From the NCBI RefSeq assembly GCF_000003815.2, contig NC_049987.1:21586187-21650186 (forward strand): DNA of 64,000 bases, written 5' to 3'. Positions 1-21,900 of this stretch are shown here, one piece after another; the first letter of the stretch is position 1, and each line of letters opens with the position of its first letter. The position numbers and the translations under genes were made by a program. The notes below the pieces were generated by a model that saw only the letters and a list, made by a program, of their open reading frames with translations, did no database searches and was not told where the DNA came from. Source of the DNA: Branchiostoma floridae. Lineage: Eukaryota; Chordata; Leptocardii; Amphioxiformes; Branchiostomatidae.

Positions 1-375
1 GGTCCATCTACTTCTGCGTCAAATGGGTTGCCTCCTTTAAATTTTCATGCCCCAGTTTTAATTAACATTTACACTGATCAACAAGCTGCAGGTAACACTG
101 TAACCAGGATGATACAGCAGCTTAGTGATGTTCAGCAAATTGCCAACAGTACAGGATATCAAACTCCACCTGCCAGCACCAGCAGATGTGCAAGCCAAGC
201 TTCCAACCATTCCCAGAGCACACAAAGTTCTCCAAACGGCGCAGGGCAGTCTGGTCCAGAAGGCTCCCCTGAACAAAATAATGAGGTCTGCTGGTGTGGC
301 AGACCAGGAATTCCAGAGTGCAGAAACCTCTGTAGGACTTGCCATGACAGATGTAGACAGAGCTGTTCATCTTAA
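1..375 (+). CDS. 3' coding end of an unrecognised gene (Ser/Gln-rich, Cys-rich C-terminus)
   Basis: The frame is open from the first base of the window to a TAA at 373-375, so this is the end of a longer coding region whose start lies outside. The visible ~124 residues are rich in Ser, Gln, Asn and Pro. They end in a compact cysteine cluster of spacing CxC-x7-C-x3-C-x2-C-x3-C-x3-C, which could bind zinc or form disulfides. The piece begins at the window edge, so it could be a last exon or part of one. An AATAAA lies at 565-570, compatible with a 3' UTR. I do not recognise the family and assign no function. The low-complexity composition is the main reason to stay cautious, although the cysteine pattern argues for a real protein. 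Confidence 0.55.
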   Translation, partial: GPSTSASNGLPPLNFHAPVLINIYTDQQAAGNTVTRMIQQLSDVQQIANSTGYQTPPASTSRCASQASNHSQSTQSSPNGAGQSGPEGSPEQNNEVCWCGRPGIPECRNLCRTCHDRCRQSCSS

Positions 376-3300
376 CAAGATTATCATGTTGTTTGTCCTT
401 TCTATTGAAGTTTTTAGCTAATGTAGCTAAAAGTTTGAATTTTTCTTAATATAGCAGTTGATGAAAGATCATGAAGGAACTACAAATAGTATTCTAAGAG
501 TGAATAGCAAGAAAAAAGACTTCTACTTGTATCTAGGAAATAGAAAAATAAGAAGTAACTATAGAATAAACTTCCGTGAACTCATGCAAATCATTGTTGA
601 AAAAGACAAAAGTGTAAGATTTACTGTAACTTGCTGCTACAGCAATTCCAAGAGTATACTATATAAGAAGTCTATTTTTCAGATGACATCTATTTGTACA
701 TGTCCCAAACCTTAGGACATTGTTGACAATGTTATACTTTATTGTAAAGTGGGGATAGTTACATCAATTTACCAAAGTTACATTTGTACCTGTCAGATAG
801 AAAGGGACAAAAAAAATTTTAGATATTAGAAATGTGACTTGCACCGACTTCTATGCAAAAGAGGTTCCATTCCTTTACCTCAGCATCTATATGTTGGTGG
901 CATTTGTAGCAGAAAGTGCCTGTGCCTGTGATGTAATCATGCTGAATGATTGGTCTTTTAGCAAATGTTTTATGTAATATTTTACAAGACCTCTCCCTAC
1001 TGCCTAACCCCACAATGAATCCAAATTTCATGCCAAAAGTCCTCAGTAGGGAGATGGTTTAAAAGGACAAATGTACTGTATTTGTAGCTGGACCTTTCCA
1101 GTTGGATGAAAAGTGAGGTGGGGGAGAATCCAAGAAAGCTACTACCCACCCAAACTATTTGTGGTGAAGCAGCTGAACGTAAAATTGTCTTCTCTGTAGT
1201 ACAGATATTGTAACATGAAAAGTTGAAAGCCATATGGTGACTTGTGGCCAAGCCATTGTGTGATGCAGTTGAAAGGCCATAAGTTTCAACTCTGTTCCAA
1301 GATGTTACCTCTCTGAAGTAAGAATTTTATCATGGCTTTTAAATTATGAAATTGTTTGACATGTTGGGTCTTTGATTGATCCATATTTTTCCAGTGGGAC
1401 ACAGAAAACTTGTTTTGACCAAACGTGTATAAAGATTTAGGCCAGTAGGCAACAAAGAACTGCAAGTCCATTTATATTTCAGAGATTTTTGCGAACTGTA
1501 CTGAAACTGTACTGATGATGATGTGCTGAAACACTGTAAAATGATTTTGGTCACCCGGTTGTGACATCAATGTCGGTAAACACTGGTTCCCTCTATATCG
1601 TGATATATATTATTGTTGTAAACGTAAATGAATTTGCAGTACTGGAATGTGTACATACGTAATTTAAGATAATATATGTCAGTTTTTGTCCACTTTTGTT
1701 GCAATATCAAAAAACATGTTTCCTATCCAAAATAGCTGCAAAAAATTAACCCGAAGCTAGAGAGATGTTATAATTTTTGTCATAAACTTTCTGGCGTAAC
1801 AGCTCTCTACAATATATGTGTAGATAGGAAAGATGTTTTTCACAGATAAGTGTTTCTGTTGTGTTGCAATATCCATGTTCAGGGTTTGAATTTGTATATA
1901 ATATCCATCTTGTTCTGTGTTACTGATTAATATTTAGTTAGTGTCACTATGTCTTACGGCTGGTTTACACGAGGCAAAAAAATGACTTGTCCTTAAAATG
2001 TCCTACGATGTTCAACGCACAGTGCATGTCCTAGGATGCTTTTTGTCCTATGACGCGCCGTGCATTGAAAATGAAAACTGCCCTAGGACAAACGACGTAT
2101 GTCTTGCAAAGTGCCTCGTGAAAACTGGCCCTTATTATGCAGCTGTGTTGATGGGAGGAAGACTGTCATGGAAGTCACAGTGTCAAAATTAAATAGACAA
2201 GCAATCAAGTTTTTACTACGAAACTTGAGAGTGTTGTATACCTAATGACATTATGAAGTTTTGACATACCGGTAATGTCTTAAAGAGCCACAACTGACCA
2301 CTACTTCTGAACACAGTTGTAAGGGAAGCATTTGATGTAGTTGAGCTTGGATGACATGTTTGCGGGGTAAGAAGATAATATATGACTGTATATTATTGAT
2401 AAAAGATGAGTTGTATGAATCAGGCAGCCAAGCTGAACAGCACAATGTTTGTGAAACAAAAATCATGGAGTAAACAAAGATAAACATGACTGAATGTCTT
2501 TGTTGGTTTCTTTAATGTCTGTGGTCCTAGACTTACTGCATGGATTTATGTAATTCAGACTGGCATTTCTGTTGAAATCACATAGATAGTTGGTATCCAT
2601 CCCAATTTTACATAGAGTTCCTGTTTGTTGGGCCTATAAAATAGTGAAGCAAAGTGCATAATTATAGGGTACCCAGAATTCACTGCCAAGGTTCCTTTAC
2701 TTGCTCCAACAAAAAATTGATTTGAGGGACTGAGTAGTACAAGATTTCAATGCTTCGAATTCTTTAATACATTCTGGACCTGAATCCAGATCTTTCTCTA
2801 AAGTTACAATATCATTGCTTTTCCTTAAAACAAACTTATGAGTTTATGGTAACATAAAATAACGGAGACTACTCTGTAGACTTGAAGAATTTCTTTAGTG
2901 ATCCTAGATATACATATTGAAGGACATGTTGGTCTGAGAAATGTTACGCATAAAAAACTTCTTTGTTTGTGTTATTTGTCAGGTGATGAGGACCCTTTAG
3001 TTTGTAGTGATAGCCTTTAAAAATGCACTGTTGCTGACCAATGAGAAAAAACTGAAGAATATACAATAGACTTGAGACTTTATACCTATTCCACAACTGA
3101 TTTATGATAAACATGTACATGTATGGCCAACAAGTTAGGGTAGGATGTGGTATACATGTACATGTAATACTAAGAATGGATAATGAATCTTGTACTTCAA
3201 GGAGACAGCTTCTGTCCAGGTATAAACATCTTATTGCAAAGCTGTAGCTTCCATTTTACAACCTGTATGAATGGTTGGCTCAAATTACTCCATCATTTTA

Positions 3301-3509
3301 TAAAAAGAAACCTACAGTTAACCTGGATTTGACCAACATGTGGTCACTCATTGGTTGAACTGCAAATTTGATGGACAGCTAGGATAGTCTGTTGAAGCAA
3401 GATTAACCTCCTTGGTTGAAACTACGAAGTATAAAACCCGCCCACCCAAATCAAGCACCATTGCTGTTTATACAGTTTGCCTACAATCAAGGTAAAAACT
3501 GAGACATTT
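376..3509. other. Intergenic / 3' UTR stretch, AT-rich
   Basis: No supported gene. It holds the probable 3' UTR of the upstream gene and a small MITE at 1957-2131. The last part lies downstream of the EED stop on the minus strand and presumably contains the EED 3' UTR. Short frames here have no homology I recognise. Confidence 0.5.
1957..2131. mobile_element. Harbinger-like MITE
   Basis: About 175 bp with terminal inverted repeats: left CGGCTGGTTTACACGAGGCA, right arm reverse-complement GGGCCAGTTTTCACGAGGCA. TTA flanks both ends (1954-1956 and 2132-2134). A 3-bp TWA duplication with this kind of terminus is typical of PIF/Harbinger non-autonomous elements. There is no coding capacity. Confidence 0.6.
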
Positions 3510-11901
<8,392 letters not shown>

Positions 11902-12703
11902 GATGGTGTCGCAAAATGGGCCGTTCGTCAACACACACACGTGTGTCGTAAAATGCCACCGTGAAAGTTTTTGCAACTTCTGGTTGATAAAACTTCCTTG
12001 GTAATGAAGCACATGTACTAGGTAGATAGGTAATGAAATACATAATAAAAGACAAAAATTGGGAAGCTATGAAAATGAAGAAAATAGAAAAACCCTATAA
12101 ACTAAAAATCAACAACAAAATATGGTAAGATGACAATTTGATAGTTTGGATAAACATTTTCCTTGTGACTTTTATTTCCTACAATAATTAGTTATTCCTA
12201 ATACATCGGAAGAAATCTTTGTTCAAAATCAAAAGCAAGATGCTTTGATAATACTTCAAGATTAAACATGGTGAAAATCCCCTACGCGTTGAATGGTTTC
12301 TTCTGAAGGTCAATCGAGGTCAAAAACTTCGAAAGGGTGACCGAGCTGAGCAAGGTACAGACCTTGAGATCCAACTTTCCACCTTTTCCACCGTGGCTTG
12401 GGGCTCAAACTGAAGGACTTGTTTTGTTTGTGTAGTTCTTGTGAACCTTGAAATTGTCTGTATTCGTAGTGTCTTTGCTATATTCCTCATTTGCAACGTT
12501 ATTATTGTGAAAATTATGATATCTTTGCACTGAACGTTTTGACACCCACTTCGAATTAAGAGGGATTCCTTGAAATATTTGTGTGGCAATGAAGACTTCT
12601 TATCAAAGTGTTGAAATCAAGAAGTTATTTCCGAGCTAGGAATTAAATTTCCCGCGCTTTTTGCTAACCCCACAGGTCAGACTCACCTGTCCAACTACAC
12701 CTG

Positions 12704-12717
12704 GTTGCCAGGGCAAC
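12704..12717. promoter_or_regulatory. RFX X-box motif
   Basis: GTTGCCAGGGCAAC is a perfect inverted-repeat X-box (GTTGCC-AG-GGCAAC). It lies about 190 bp before the proposed first ATG of the CNB gene and 0.8 kb from the EED start on the other strand. RFX factors bind such sites in promoters of ciliary genes in animals. Its position best fits regulation of the CNB gene. Confidence 0.75.
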
Positions 12718-12906
12718 CGGTGCCGCCCACCCTATTGTACGTCGTCTGCTTTGCGTGCAAGCACAGGAAGGATTTCTGTACAGCACCGATTGTTCTCCAG
12801 ATCGGACATTTGTACGACCATTTCCCATGAGGGTACTCCATACCACATAAGAGCTGTGAGTGAATGCCGTTGTTAAGGGGGTAGCTGCTTGAAAAGCTGC
12901 CCAGCC

Positions 12907-15900
12907 ATGGAATTTTCTGAGGTAATCTTATCTCATTTCACCATATTGTAGTGGTGTACTACACTGAGGCAGTGCCTTTCTTTTATTTATTTTCTGTGTG
13001 GTGTGAACAGGTTTGTACTGATTATTTTTGTTTGGTGGTAAAGATTTGTTTTGTGTGGATGTTAGTGAAGAGTGTTACATGTGTTCTGTATGTTTGAGTT
13101 TACTTTATTTTGAGCAGTAAATTGTTGAAACAGTTACAAGCAGGTAAACAAAAGGTGCCCGCCTGTATTGTTCACTTCCTGTAGTTTGTGATATTCGATA
13201 CTTGATTGAAGGAAAGTGTCTTCTTGTTCGTTAGACTTCTTCATTAGGTAAAGATGATATTAGGTCAATTCACCTAATATATATCTTATTTGTGTACTAT
13301 ACACACATGATTTTTAACAATTAGGTACACTACATCAGTATGTTATTTAAGGTACACTCAGTGTACCACACTGTGTTCAATCTAAGTGTACCTTAAGTAA
13401 GTGACAGTATTTCAGGTTAGTGAAATAATTACATTGCTTACATTGCATGTTAGCTTCATACATACTATCAATTAGGTGTCACCATTTTACTGACTTCTAG
13501 AAAATGCAGTACTTACTGTTTGTTTGATGTAACATTAACTATGATTACAGTACAGATTGTTTCCTATGATGAAATCAGTGCAGCTCTGACTGCCCAAAAA
13601 TTTATGACAATCCAATCTGCATATCTTACAATGTCATAAAGAAATTCTTTGAGATGTTTTGTTACATGTTTCATGTAAAGATACTAGTACAGGTAAACCA
13701 GTGATTCAGGTGCTTAAATGGAATCTTACACACTTTTCTGGAGTTCATTATTTCTTACTGTTCGCACACTACCCTAATCTGCGATGTCCACACTACGATA
13801 ACTTAAGCACACGTTTCTGGCTTGCTTATTTACACACCTGTGGGGCAATGTCAACACAGCCATGCAGCGCCTAGGCGAGGTTTATCTTACATAGAAAGGT
13901 GAAAAAGGATGCCCTTTATTCCGGGGCAAAAGCATAAATAAAGAGCAATGTTCTTATTCTATGGGACGGTTGAATTTGAAAGGAGCGTGTGGCGGCCATT
14001 ACGAGTTGACTGTGGGAAGAGACACATTTGTTGTCGGTTTTGTCGTCGCCACAATTTGTTGGCAGTGAGTCTGAGGTATGTTGATTATGTCAGTGTGCAG
14101 CTGACAGCGAACCGTGGCAACATTTGGGAGTGAATGGCAGCAGGCTTTACCTATTCTAGCCTTTGTCAACAAGTATGTAACATAATTACTGTGTTTTGTA
14201 ACATTTAAATGCCATGCCATTATTCGATTACTACGTTCGGATGTTTGAAAGCTGTGTTTGGGTGCTGTGACTACAGGCACAGTTATGTTTTTGGTGACCG
14301 CTGACATATAGACAGGTTCCTGTGTATACAAATGCCAGACATTGTACAATAATTGAAACTCAGCTATACATTACATATCTAGCTGTGTCACCAATGTTTT
14401 GTATATAATAACTCAATAATGGATGCACTAGTTGAACGTTATCCAGAATGTGTTCAAGAGTTACATTGAGATAGACGCAAGATTATTTTCAACTTTGTTA
14501 GCAAATAGAACAAAGAAGATCTTTATATTCTTACGAAAGATATTCTATATATGATGGTAATTGACGTTATTGTCATATCAAGTTGAGGTGGAAAGGGCTG
14601 GTCAAAAGTTATTGGTAAGCATGTATATCATGAATAGCATAAAGAGAATTATTTCATATTTGTGATAAATACTTTTTTTGGGTGTTTTCCCCAGGTAAGG
14701 AAGTCTCCATGAGGCCCCAGAGGATTATGGGAGGTGGTGCGTCTACCCAGACCGGTCCATCCGGCTCAAATAACCGGAACCGGAACCAGACCTCGGACCT
14801 GACGGAACAGGTGTACCAGCTGATCAGCCGGTGCCTGTACAGTCTGCCCCTCCCACAGGGCGCAGGTATGAAAACACCAGTTTTGATTTTATTGTTTCTC
14901 GGATTTAGAAAAATAGTGCTGATTCACATCATGAAGAAAAAGTCTAAGGGAAGATTTTTCGCCTTCAGGTGCACACAATTACAGGGTGGTCCGATTTCAG
15001 TTTTCCATCCATATACAGTAGAAGCCATTTAATTGCACACCCCGTTTGCCAGCGTATTTTATGCAATTATCTGGGTGGTGCAATAATGGGGTGTTATCTA
15101 GCTTAACTGCACCAATTTGGGATTTGGGGATTCTGTGCAATGAACAGAAGTGCGTGGTTATCCGTTGTGCAATTAACTGGTTTCTACTGTATTTTCATCT
15201 TGACTTGTGTGCTAAATTTTTATTTGTTAATGTCTTAGAACCAAGCCAAAAACTATTTGACTCGATTTGTATGTTAATCAAGCTTGAAAGACAGTCTTTC
15301 AAGATCAACTTGTGTTTTTCAGGATCACAAGCAGTAAATGATGCACTGGTTGAGAGAGTCACTAAATACTTCACCAAAGTAGAGTTTGAGGATGCTGAGA
15401 TTTTGAAAAGGGGTAAGACCTTGGCAATTCTTACACTGTTAAAATCGTTAGCAATGTTGATTTTATTTAGAATTTTAAAACAAAAGAACTGTTGCAAGAA
15501 ATTATTCATTTTGGTTCAGAAATTGATGTTACTTTTTGTGTAAAATGTCCAATTTGAAAGCTTATCTAATACCAGTCATCATCAAGGGAGACATACCAGA
15601 AGAAAACAGGTAAACATTGAAGATATTTCCTCTTCCGCTCCACTTACATCAAACATTGTTAGGATGGCTCAACCTGGATGTTGCCTGGTGAATTTGATCT
15701 AGTGTTATGTCATTACAGTCATTACATCATAAATATGTACATGCGACTCCTGTAACATGGGGTCAACCAACTGGCATTGTGGCTGTGACATTCAAATAAT
15801 GCGCAAACACTTTAAAATTTGTAGTTACAATATTTAACTTTGCAGGAGAGCCAGCCAAGGGGATCTTTGTGGTGATCGAAGGTCTGGTGGAGGTTGTGTC

Positions 15901-18900
15901 AGACGAGGACAAACATATTGTCCTGGCGAGCGTCTCAGAGGGAGATTTCTTTGGCGAGGTCTCGACGCTGTTCAACGTCCCGAGTTCTGCAACTGTCAGG
16001 ACTCCAGGCAGGTCAGTAAAGGAGTCAGTGGGCAGGTTTGGAAAGAAAAACGATGTTGCTACCCTTTTTTTTTGGTTAAGAATATTTGGGGTGTAACTTT
16101 CTTAGTTGATAAGCAACATTCAGTTGCACAGTTTGAAGTCTATTTGCAGGCAGATCTAAGGTCTAAGATAAATCAATAGAGTCTTTGAAAATGTAGAAAA
16201 CACAGGGATCATAAATTCTGAATATTACATGAAATCAATGATGTGCATGCAAAAGTTGGTGTTGTCATACTTTTTGATGGAACATTGTAGATTATATGTC
16301 AATGAAGGTTAGACTATCTTATAATCTTGTATCCAATGCTGCATTAAGCAGTAGTTTAAGAACCTGTTAAACACTCCTCAGCATGGGATAACTAAAACCC
16401 CAGTGTCAGTGCTTGACTGACGAAGGCCATATACTGAGTACTTTATACAACTTAAACTGTACCTGTCATGTATTGACTCTATTCTGGTAGATTTTCCAGC
16501 ATTGCCCAATAAAAAAGGGTCTCCATGTTTTGTTTTTTCCTACCCAGGACGATTCTAGTAGCCCTTAAAGCTGAAGATGCCAGGAAACTGCTGCCACCCA
16601 CCCAGACCAACCTGCTGGACTGGTACATCCAGCGCAAATACTTCGACACCAACGCTGCAGTCGACAAGATCAAACTGTCCAGGAAAAAGGCACTGGCAGC
16701 ACTGAAACAGGTAGGGCTTATTAGTTATATGGTCTGACGATGATAGACAAGAAACCCTTTATTTGGATGCATGGCTATATGTTGTATTGAAGTTTCTCTG
16801 ATTCTTTTGACACCAACAGAAAACAAATGGCCATAGGCACATACTTTGTGACATACTAGTGTTTATGGTTTTAACATTGGGCTGTGATGCGTTTAATGTT
16901 TTAAATTCAAATGTGATAATGAAAAGACAGTCAGCTGTCCAATCACATCTGTAAGCTGCACGACACTGCAAGAGCAGACGACATGCCAAAGTACATACGA
17001 ATGCAGCAAAGGGAACATAGACTAGAGATACAGCTGCAAACAGTTGTTACATCACCCAACTACAATACTCCATCAGAGGTTATCCTCCGTCCCAGAGTAA
17101 CAACCCATTGATGTAGCTTTGTAACATCTTGATGCTGTCCATTTCCTATTCACAGGTCCCCATGTTGCAAGGTTGGAGCGAGGACTCCCTGAAATCACTG
17201 ATCATGAGCTTAGAAACAGGTGAGTCAGTTCAGTGAGGTTCATTTTTTTTAAATCTTGGTGATAATGTATTACTAACTTTCTTGAGAATTTTTTTTGCAA
17301 AGCTTCTTGAATCCTGTGAAATGTCTGAAATCAAGAATTTTCACAAGCAATTTCTTTCGAGACATCGAAATTTATAAACATCTTGACTTTGTTAAAAATC
17401 CTGACCCTATGTGCAAAATGACCCTATGTGTAAAAAGTGTTTTGTTTTTACTCCCTCAGACATTATTATCCTGTATCCCTCTCGAGCTGCTATTCTCTTC
17501 AAAGACGATCCCTCGGAAGAAGTTTTCATTCTTGTCAAGGGCAAGTAAGTTATAAGGACATAAAGCAATGAAGAAATTTTAGCTTGTTCAGATCATCCAC
17601 ACATAGTTCGTTCATAATAGCTGTAACACCTAATACTCTGTTCATATTTGCTAAATATGTCACTGGCAGTTTTAAGCTCTTATTGGGTCATGACAGAAGA
17701 AAAAGAAGAGTTTTTCCTTTGAGGAACCTAATTATAATAGTTGAAGTTACTCACTACTTGAGGATACACAGAAAAAAGTTTGGAAACTACATGTGTATTA
17801 TTGCAGGGTGGATGTTCTGGATGGGAAAGCCCGACTGGCGACTCTGCAGGCAGGGAAGTCTCCCATCTGTCTGGGGGAGGAAGGTTGGCTTCTTCTGGAT
17901 CTTGGGATATGTTTGTGTGTGCATTTGTGGGTGACGGTGTGTGTGTGTCTGTGTATGAGAGAGTGTACATGTGTGTGTATGAGAGAGTGTACATGTGTGT
18001 GTATATGTGTGTATGAGAGGGTGTATATATGTATGTATGTTTATGTGAGAGTATATGTATGTGTGTACATTGTAAGTATAAGAGAGTGTATATGTTTTTG
18101 TGTATGAGAGAACACCACACTGGAAGAGTGCACTCATGCAGAATTTTTACATATGTCTGTGTGTGTATGTGTGTGTGTGCACGTGCATGAACATGCGCAT
18201 GTATGCCTGTGTGTGTCTAATGTTTAATGTAACTCCATGCACCCCCTCCCCCAGGGCTGATGACCAGTGGCAGTAGGAAGGTGACCGTCCGGGCCCAGAC
18301 CCCCTGCCAAGTCATGGTCATCAAGCGATGGAACTTCCACCGCACCTCAAACGAGGTAAGGGAGGTAGGACTGCTGGGCGCTGCCATGGCTGTGAGCATG
18401 GAGCTATAGCCTGCGGTCTGGAAAAGAAAGTTTGAGTTTTTGGTACAGCAACAAGAAAGTTGACCCACCGAAATAAGTTAGAGACAAAAGCTTCTGAGCT
18501 TGAATAACTCATAATTGCATCTTGTACTTACAGTGTACTTTTTCAAATCTTAATGGATATGCTTCAACTCTTGAATTTGAATTGTTCAAATTAAAGTAGC
18601 TGTTGGTTATAAAAAAATAACAATATGGCAAACAGCAGTTACTCAAGCAAATGGATATGATATTGGAAATGTCTGACCACTTCTAAAACCATATTCTGTT
18701 GCTTGGGTAACAGCTTATCATTTTACCATGATGTCTAACCGTAAAAAATAATCTTGGAATGTACACTTCTACCCTTTGAATACAACACAAATTTCTAATC
18801 TGTCTGTGTTCTAAATGTGACTCTGCTATATTGTGCATTATTTTTGTTTTACCTCTTCTTTGTGCATTTGTCACCATTCTGGCTATAGTTTCATGTCAAT

Positions 18901-21900
18901 GTCACAAGCCAGTTTCTGTCTACTTTTTTTCTTAAACCTTAACACATAGATTAATCTTTATATATGATTGTGCACTGTGTTCTGTTCACAAAATAACTGT
19001 TGTTTGACACCTACTAACCAATCATCTTTTCACCAGACAGCATGCTTGACCAATCACTGAGCAGCTTGTTTTACTCTTAACCTGGGTGTTGCTCTATATA
19101 TGGTCATGGTTTGTGATTGACCAATCAGAGACCAGCTTGCTCCTCACTTCACCTGGGTGTTGCACCATATGTGGTCATGGTTTGCCATATTTTCTTCTCT
19201 GTGTCTTTACATGTTCTCTTTATTTCTTGTAGTTCTTGTATCTTTTGTATGTCCTTCAATACATAACATTATACTTTAAAATTCTTGGTTACACATCACC
19301 ACTTCATAATCTCCAAGCAGATGTTGGGAAGGCAAATTGTTACATTTTCCTAGCTGCCGTAACATCTGCTTGGTATTGCACTTACACTTCATAGATCATC
19401 ACTTCATAGTGTCTGTAAAAACTATTATAACACAACACAAAGAGATCTCAAGTTAGAGTATGAAGTCTAATGAACAGGCATCTTGTTCAAATAACTTATC
19501 TATAATTATTATTAGGTAATGATGTGCATAATTTGAAGTCTAGTGGTGCATCTCCTTGCATTTATGTGGTCATTATCAGCAAACTGCATCTCAGATGACT
19601 TAAGTCAATATTTGAGTCCTAGAAAGTATTTATGGATGTATGATTAGTGCAATGGTTTTAGCCATCTCACTTATTCACGTAGTCATTAAACCATGGAATT
19701 TGCTGGCAATCCCCTCCAAGTAGTCTGACACATTCTGCATTTTTGTTTTGTTTTGGCAGTTTATCGATGACGCGGGTCGAGCGTGGGAGGAGACCCAGGA
19801 CCTGTGGAAGCGGCAGATAGCGCAGCGGGATCGGAACCTCTACAACAAGTTTGGGGCCTTTCTACAGATAGAGGTCAGTTCAAGGTCAAGGTCCCATACT
19901 AGAAAATCTGTCCACTTCCTTATATTCATAGTTCAAGCACCATAAAAACACATATTCGAAAATTCTAACAATTTTTTTTCTTCTTTTCAGATTCTTATCA
20001 AGAAATTTCGGCAGGTAAGTGCTCAGATTGCTGTTCATCCATAGTAAGACTGGAAACTTTGGAAAAAGCCCATCAAGTCACAAACTTCTAAATCCTACCA
20101 TGAAGCTGTGCTGTCTCCTGTGCCATTTTGACATGCTGTCCAGCCTAACCTGTACGCTGTCTGTTTGCTTGTAATAGCTGCTGATCCACCTTTAAGTGTA
20201 ACACAGTTTTGTAAGCTGCATAAAACTTGACTGTACATTGTAAGTTATGATCTTCTCACATTGGATGAAGTCCTGCTCTTTTCGATATGTGTGGTGCTCA
20301 AGGTCTACCTCTCAAACACAGGGACTTCAGCTTTACATCCCATGTCCCCACTAAAGCTAGGTTCTTGTAATTTCTCCAGTAAGAGTCAAGTAAGAAAATA
20401 GGTGTAAAGTGTTCTTCCCGAAGGCACAACATAGGGATTTGCATCCAGAATCTTCATATTCCAAGTCAAGAACCCTAACCATGCCATAAGGCCACCTGTT
20501 GTTAATGTGTGGTTGTTGTTCGTGTCCAGTCATCACTGTTCAGTGACTGCCCTGTCGGACTTATCTACTTGGTTGCCATGGCGTCCACCGGGGAGGAACA
20601 TGCTACAGGGAAGGCCATCCTTACTGAGGACGAGTTCGGTAAGGAGTCAGTTAATGCTGAATCAGGACTGTCTCCAGCTTGAATGTTTTTCCATCCTCCT
20701 TATTGTTTGGGAGCCCATGTTGTTGATTTTCCTGGTTAAATATCAGGGCTCGAAATACCACCTGCATATGCAGGTTAGTGCAAGTAAAATTGGAGCTGTG
20801 CAGGTATTTCTGATGTCTACCTGCACCTAACCTGCACTGGTCCATGTACTGGGTTTTATACATAAATGTCCTATGATGTAGGTGTGTATGGATCAGGGCT
20901 TTAGCCAGCTCAAAATTTTTTTCCGTCAGCCAATTACAATCATCGTGAAAACCGCGAAAATTAATTAGAAGGACTGAACTGAGACCTTGAAAAACGGGTT
21001 TTAATGAGATTATCGTATGCGAAAGGGCGCCTACACACATTGTCAACAATCATAACAATAGCAAAACAAACAGTGTGTGGCTTTTACGGCCGTGGACAGC
21101 GTCCCCAAGCCGCCTGTAGCTTCCACCAAGGATTTTTGTCTGTCAAGGTTGACGGATTGGTTTTAAAATTTTTCCGTCAGACGCAGCACATTTCCGTCAA
21201 TTGACGGAAAAACGGTCGCTGGCTAGAGCCCTGGTATGGATTGTTATTAGCTGCATTGATAGTATGAAAGAAAACGCAGCAATGCATGGTTCCTGAACAG
21301 TTTTAGTATGATTCATAATTCTTTATAAGTTCAGAGTGGTGCAGGTAAAATTTGTCTGGTGCAGGTAATTTTCAATGTTATCTGCACAAGTGCAGGTATG
21401 CAGAAAAAAGTATTTTGAGCCCTGAATATGAAAGTACATTTTCAACACTTTCATGTCATTTTTGGGATGGATGGGGTAAAATTATTTTCTGTCCTAACAA
21501 GCAAATTTCGGGACAGGACGGGTCCTGGAGACAGCCGTGCTGAATATTTTACGTTCAAGTTGTTTCTTGTGTTTTCTTGACGGGATTTGTTTGTCTTGCA
21601 GAAGCTAAGATGCTGTTCTTGATCTTAAGAGGCTCGGCCCACATGATCAGCGACGACGGAACAGTGGACTCCTTCCAGAAAGGAGACGCCTTCTGTGAGT
21701 CACTCTTACATCTTAAAGAGGCTTTAGTGTGGTTTGGTTCCTCTTAATGTCATTTTTTCCGTTTCCCATGCCTTTCAACAAAGAAGCAAGGAATGAAAAA
21801 ACATATCATTATGCAAATTGCTGGCTCCCCCTTTTACATGTACATTGATGGACAACTGTAGTGTAAAAAGTATGGTGCTAGCTGTATTTAAACTGTGCCA

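Larger units (their letters stand above)
20663..21537 (+). mobile_element. Outer hAT-like MITE of a three-level nest
   Basis: Ends CAGGACTGTCTCCAG and, reverse-complemented from the right, CGGCTGTCTCCAG. An 8-bp duplication TGCTGAAT flanks it (20655-20662 and 21538-21545). It was interrupted by the element 20744-21424. It lies in CNB intron 12. Confidence 0.85.

Noticed and set aside
13948-14073. Frame ending in a donor-like CTGAG/GTATGT as a coding first exon of the CNB gene
   Set aside because: Its phase does not join either exon 2 acceptor without a stop; it could still be an alternative non-coding first exon.
15046-15543. 165-aa plus-strand frame
   Set aside because: It runs through a MITE, intron and CNB exon 3; only 15323-15412 is coding.
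17728-18137. Frames of 104-130 aa on both strands
   Set aside because: They come from the TG-repeat tract between two CNB exons; low-complexity His/Thr/Tyr or Cys/Val sequence.
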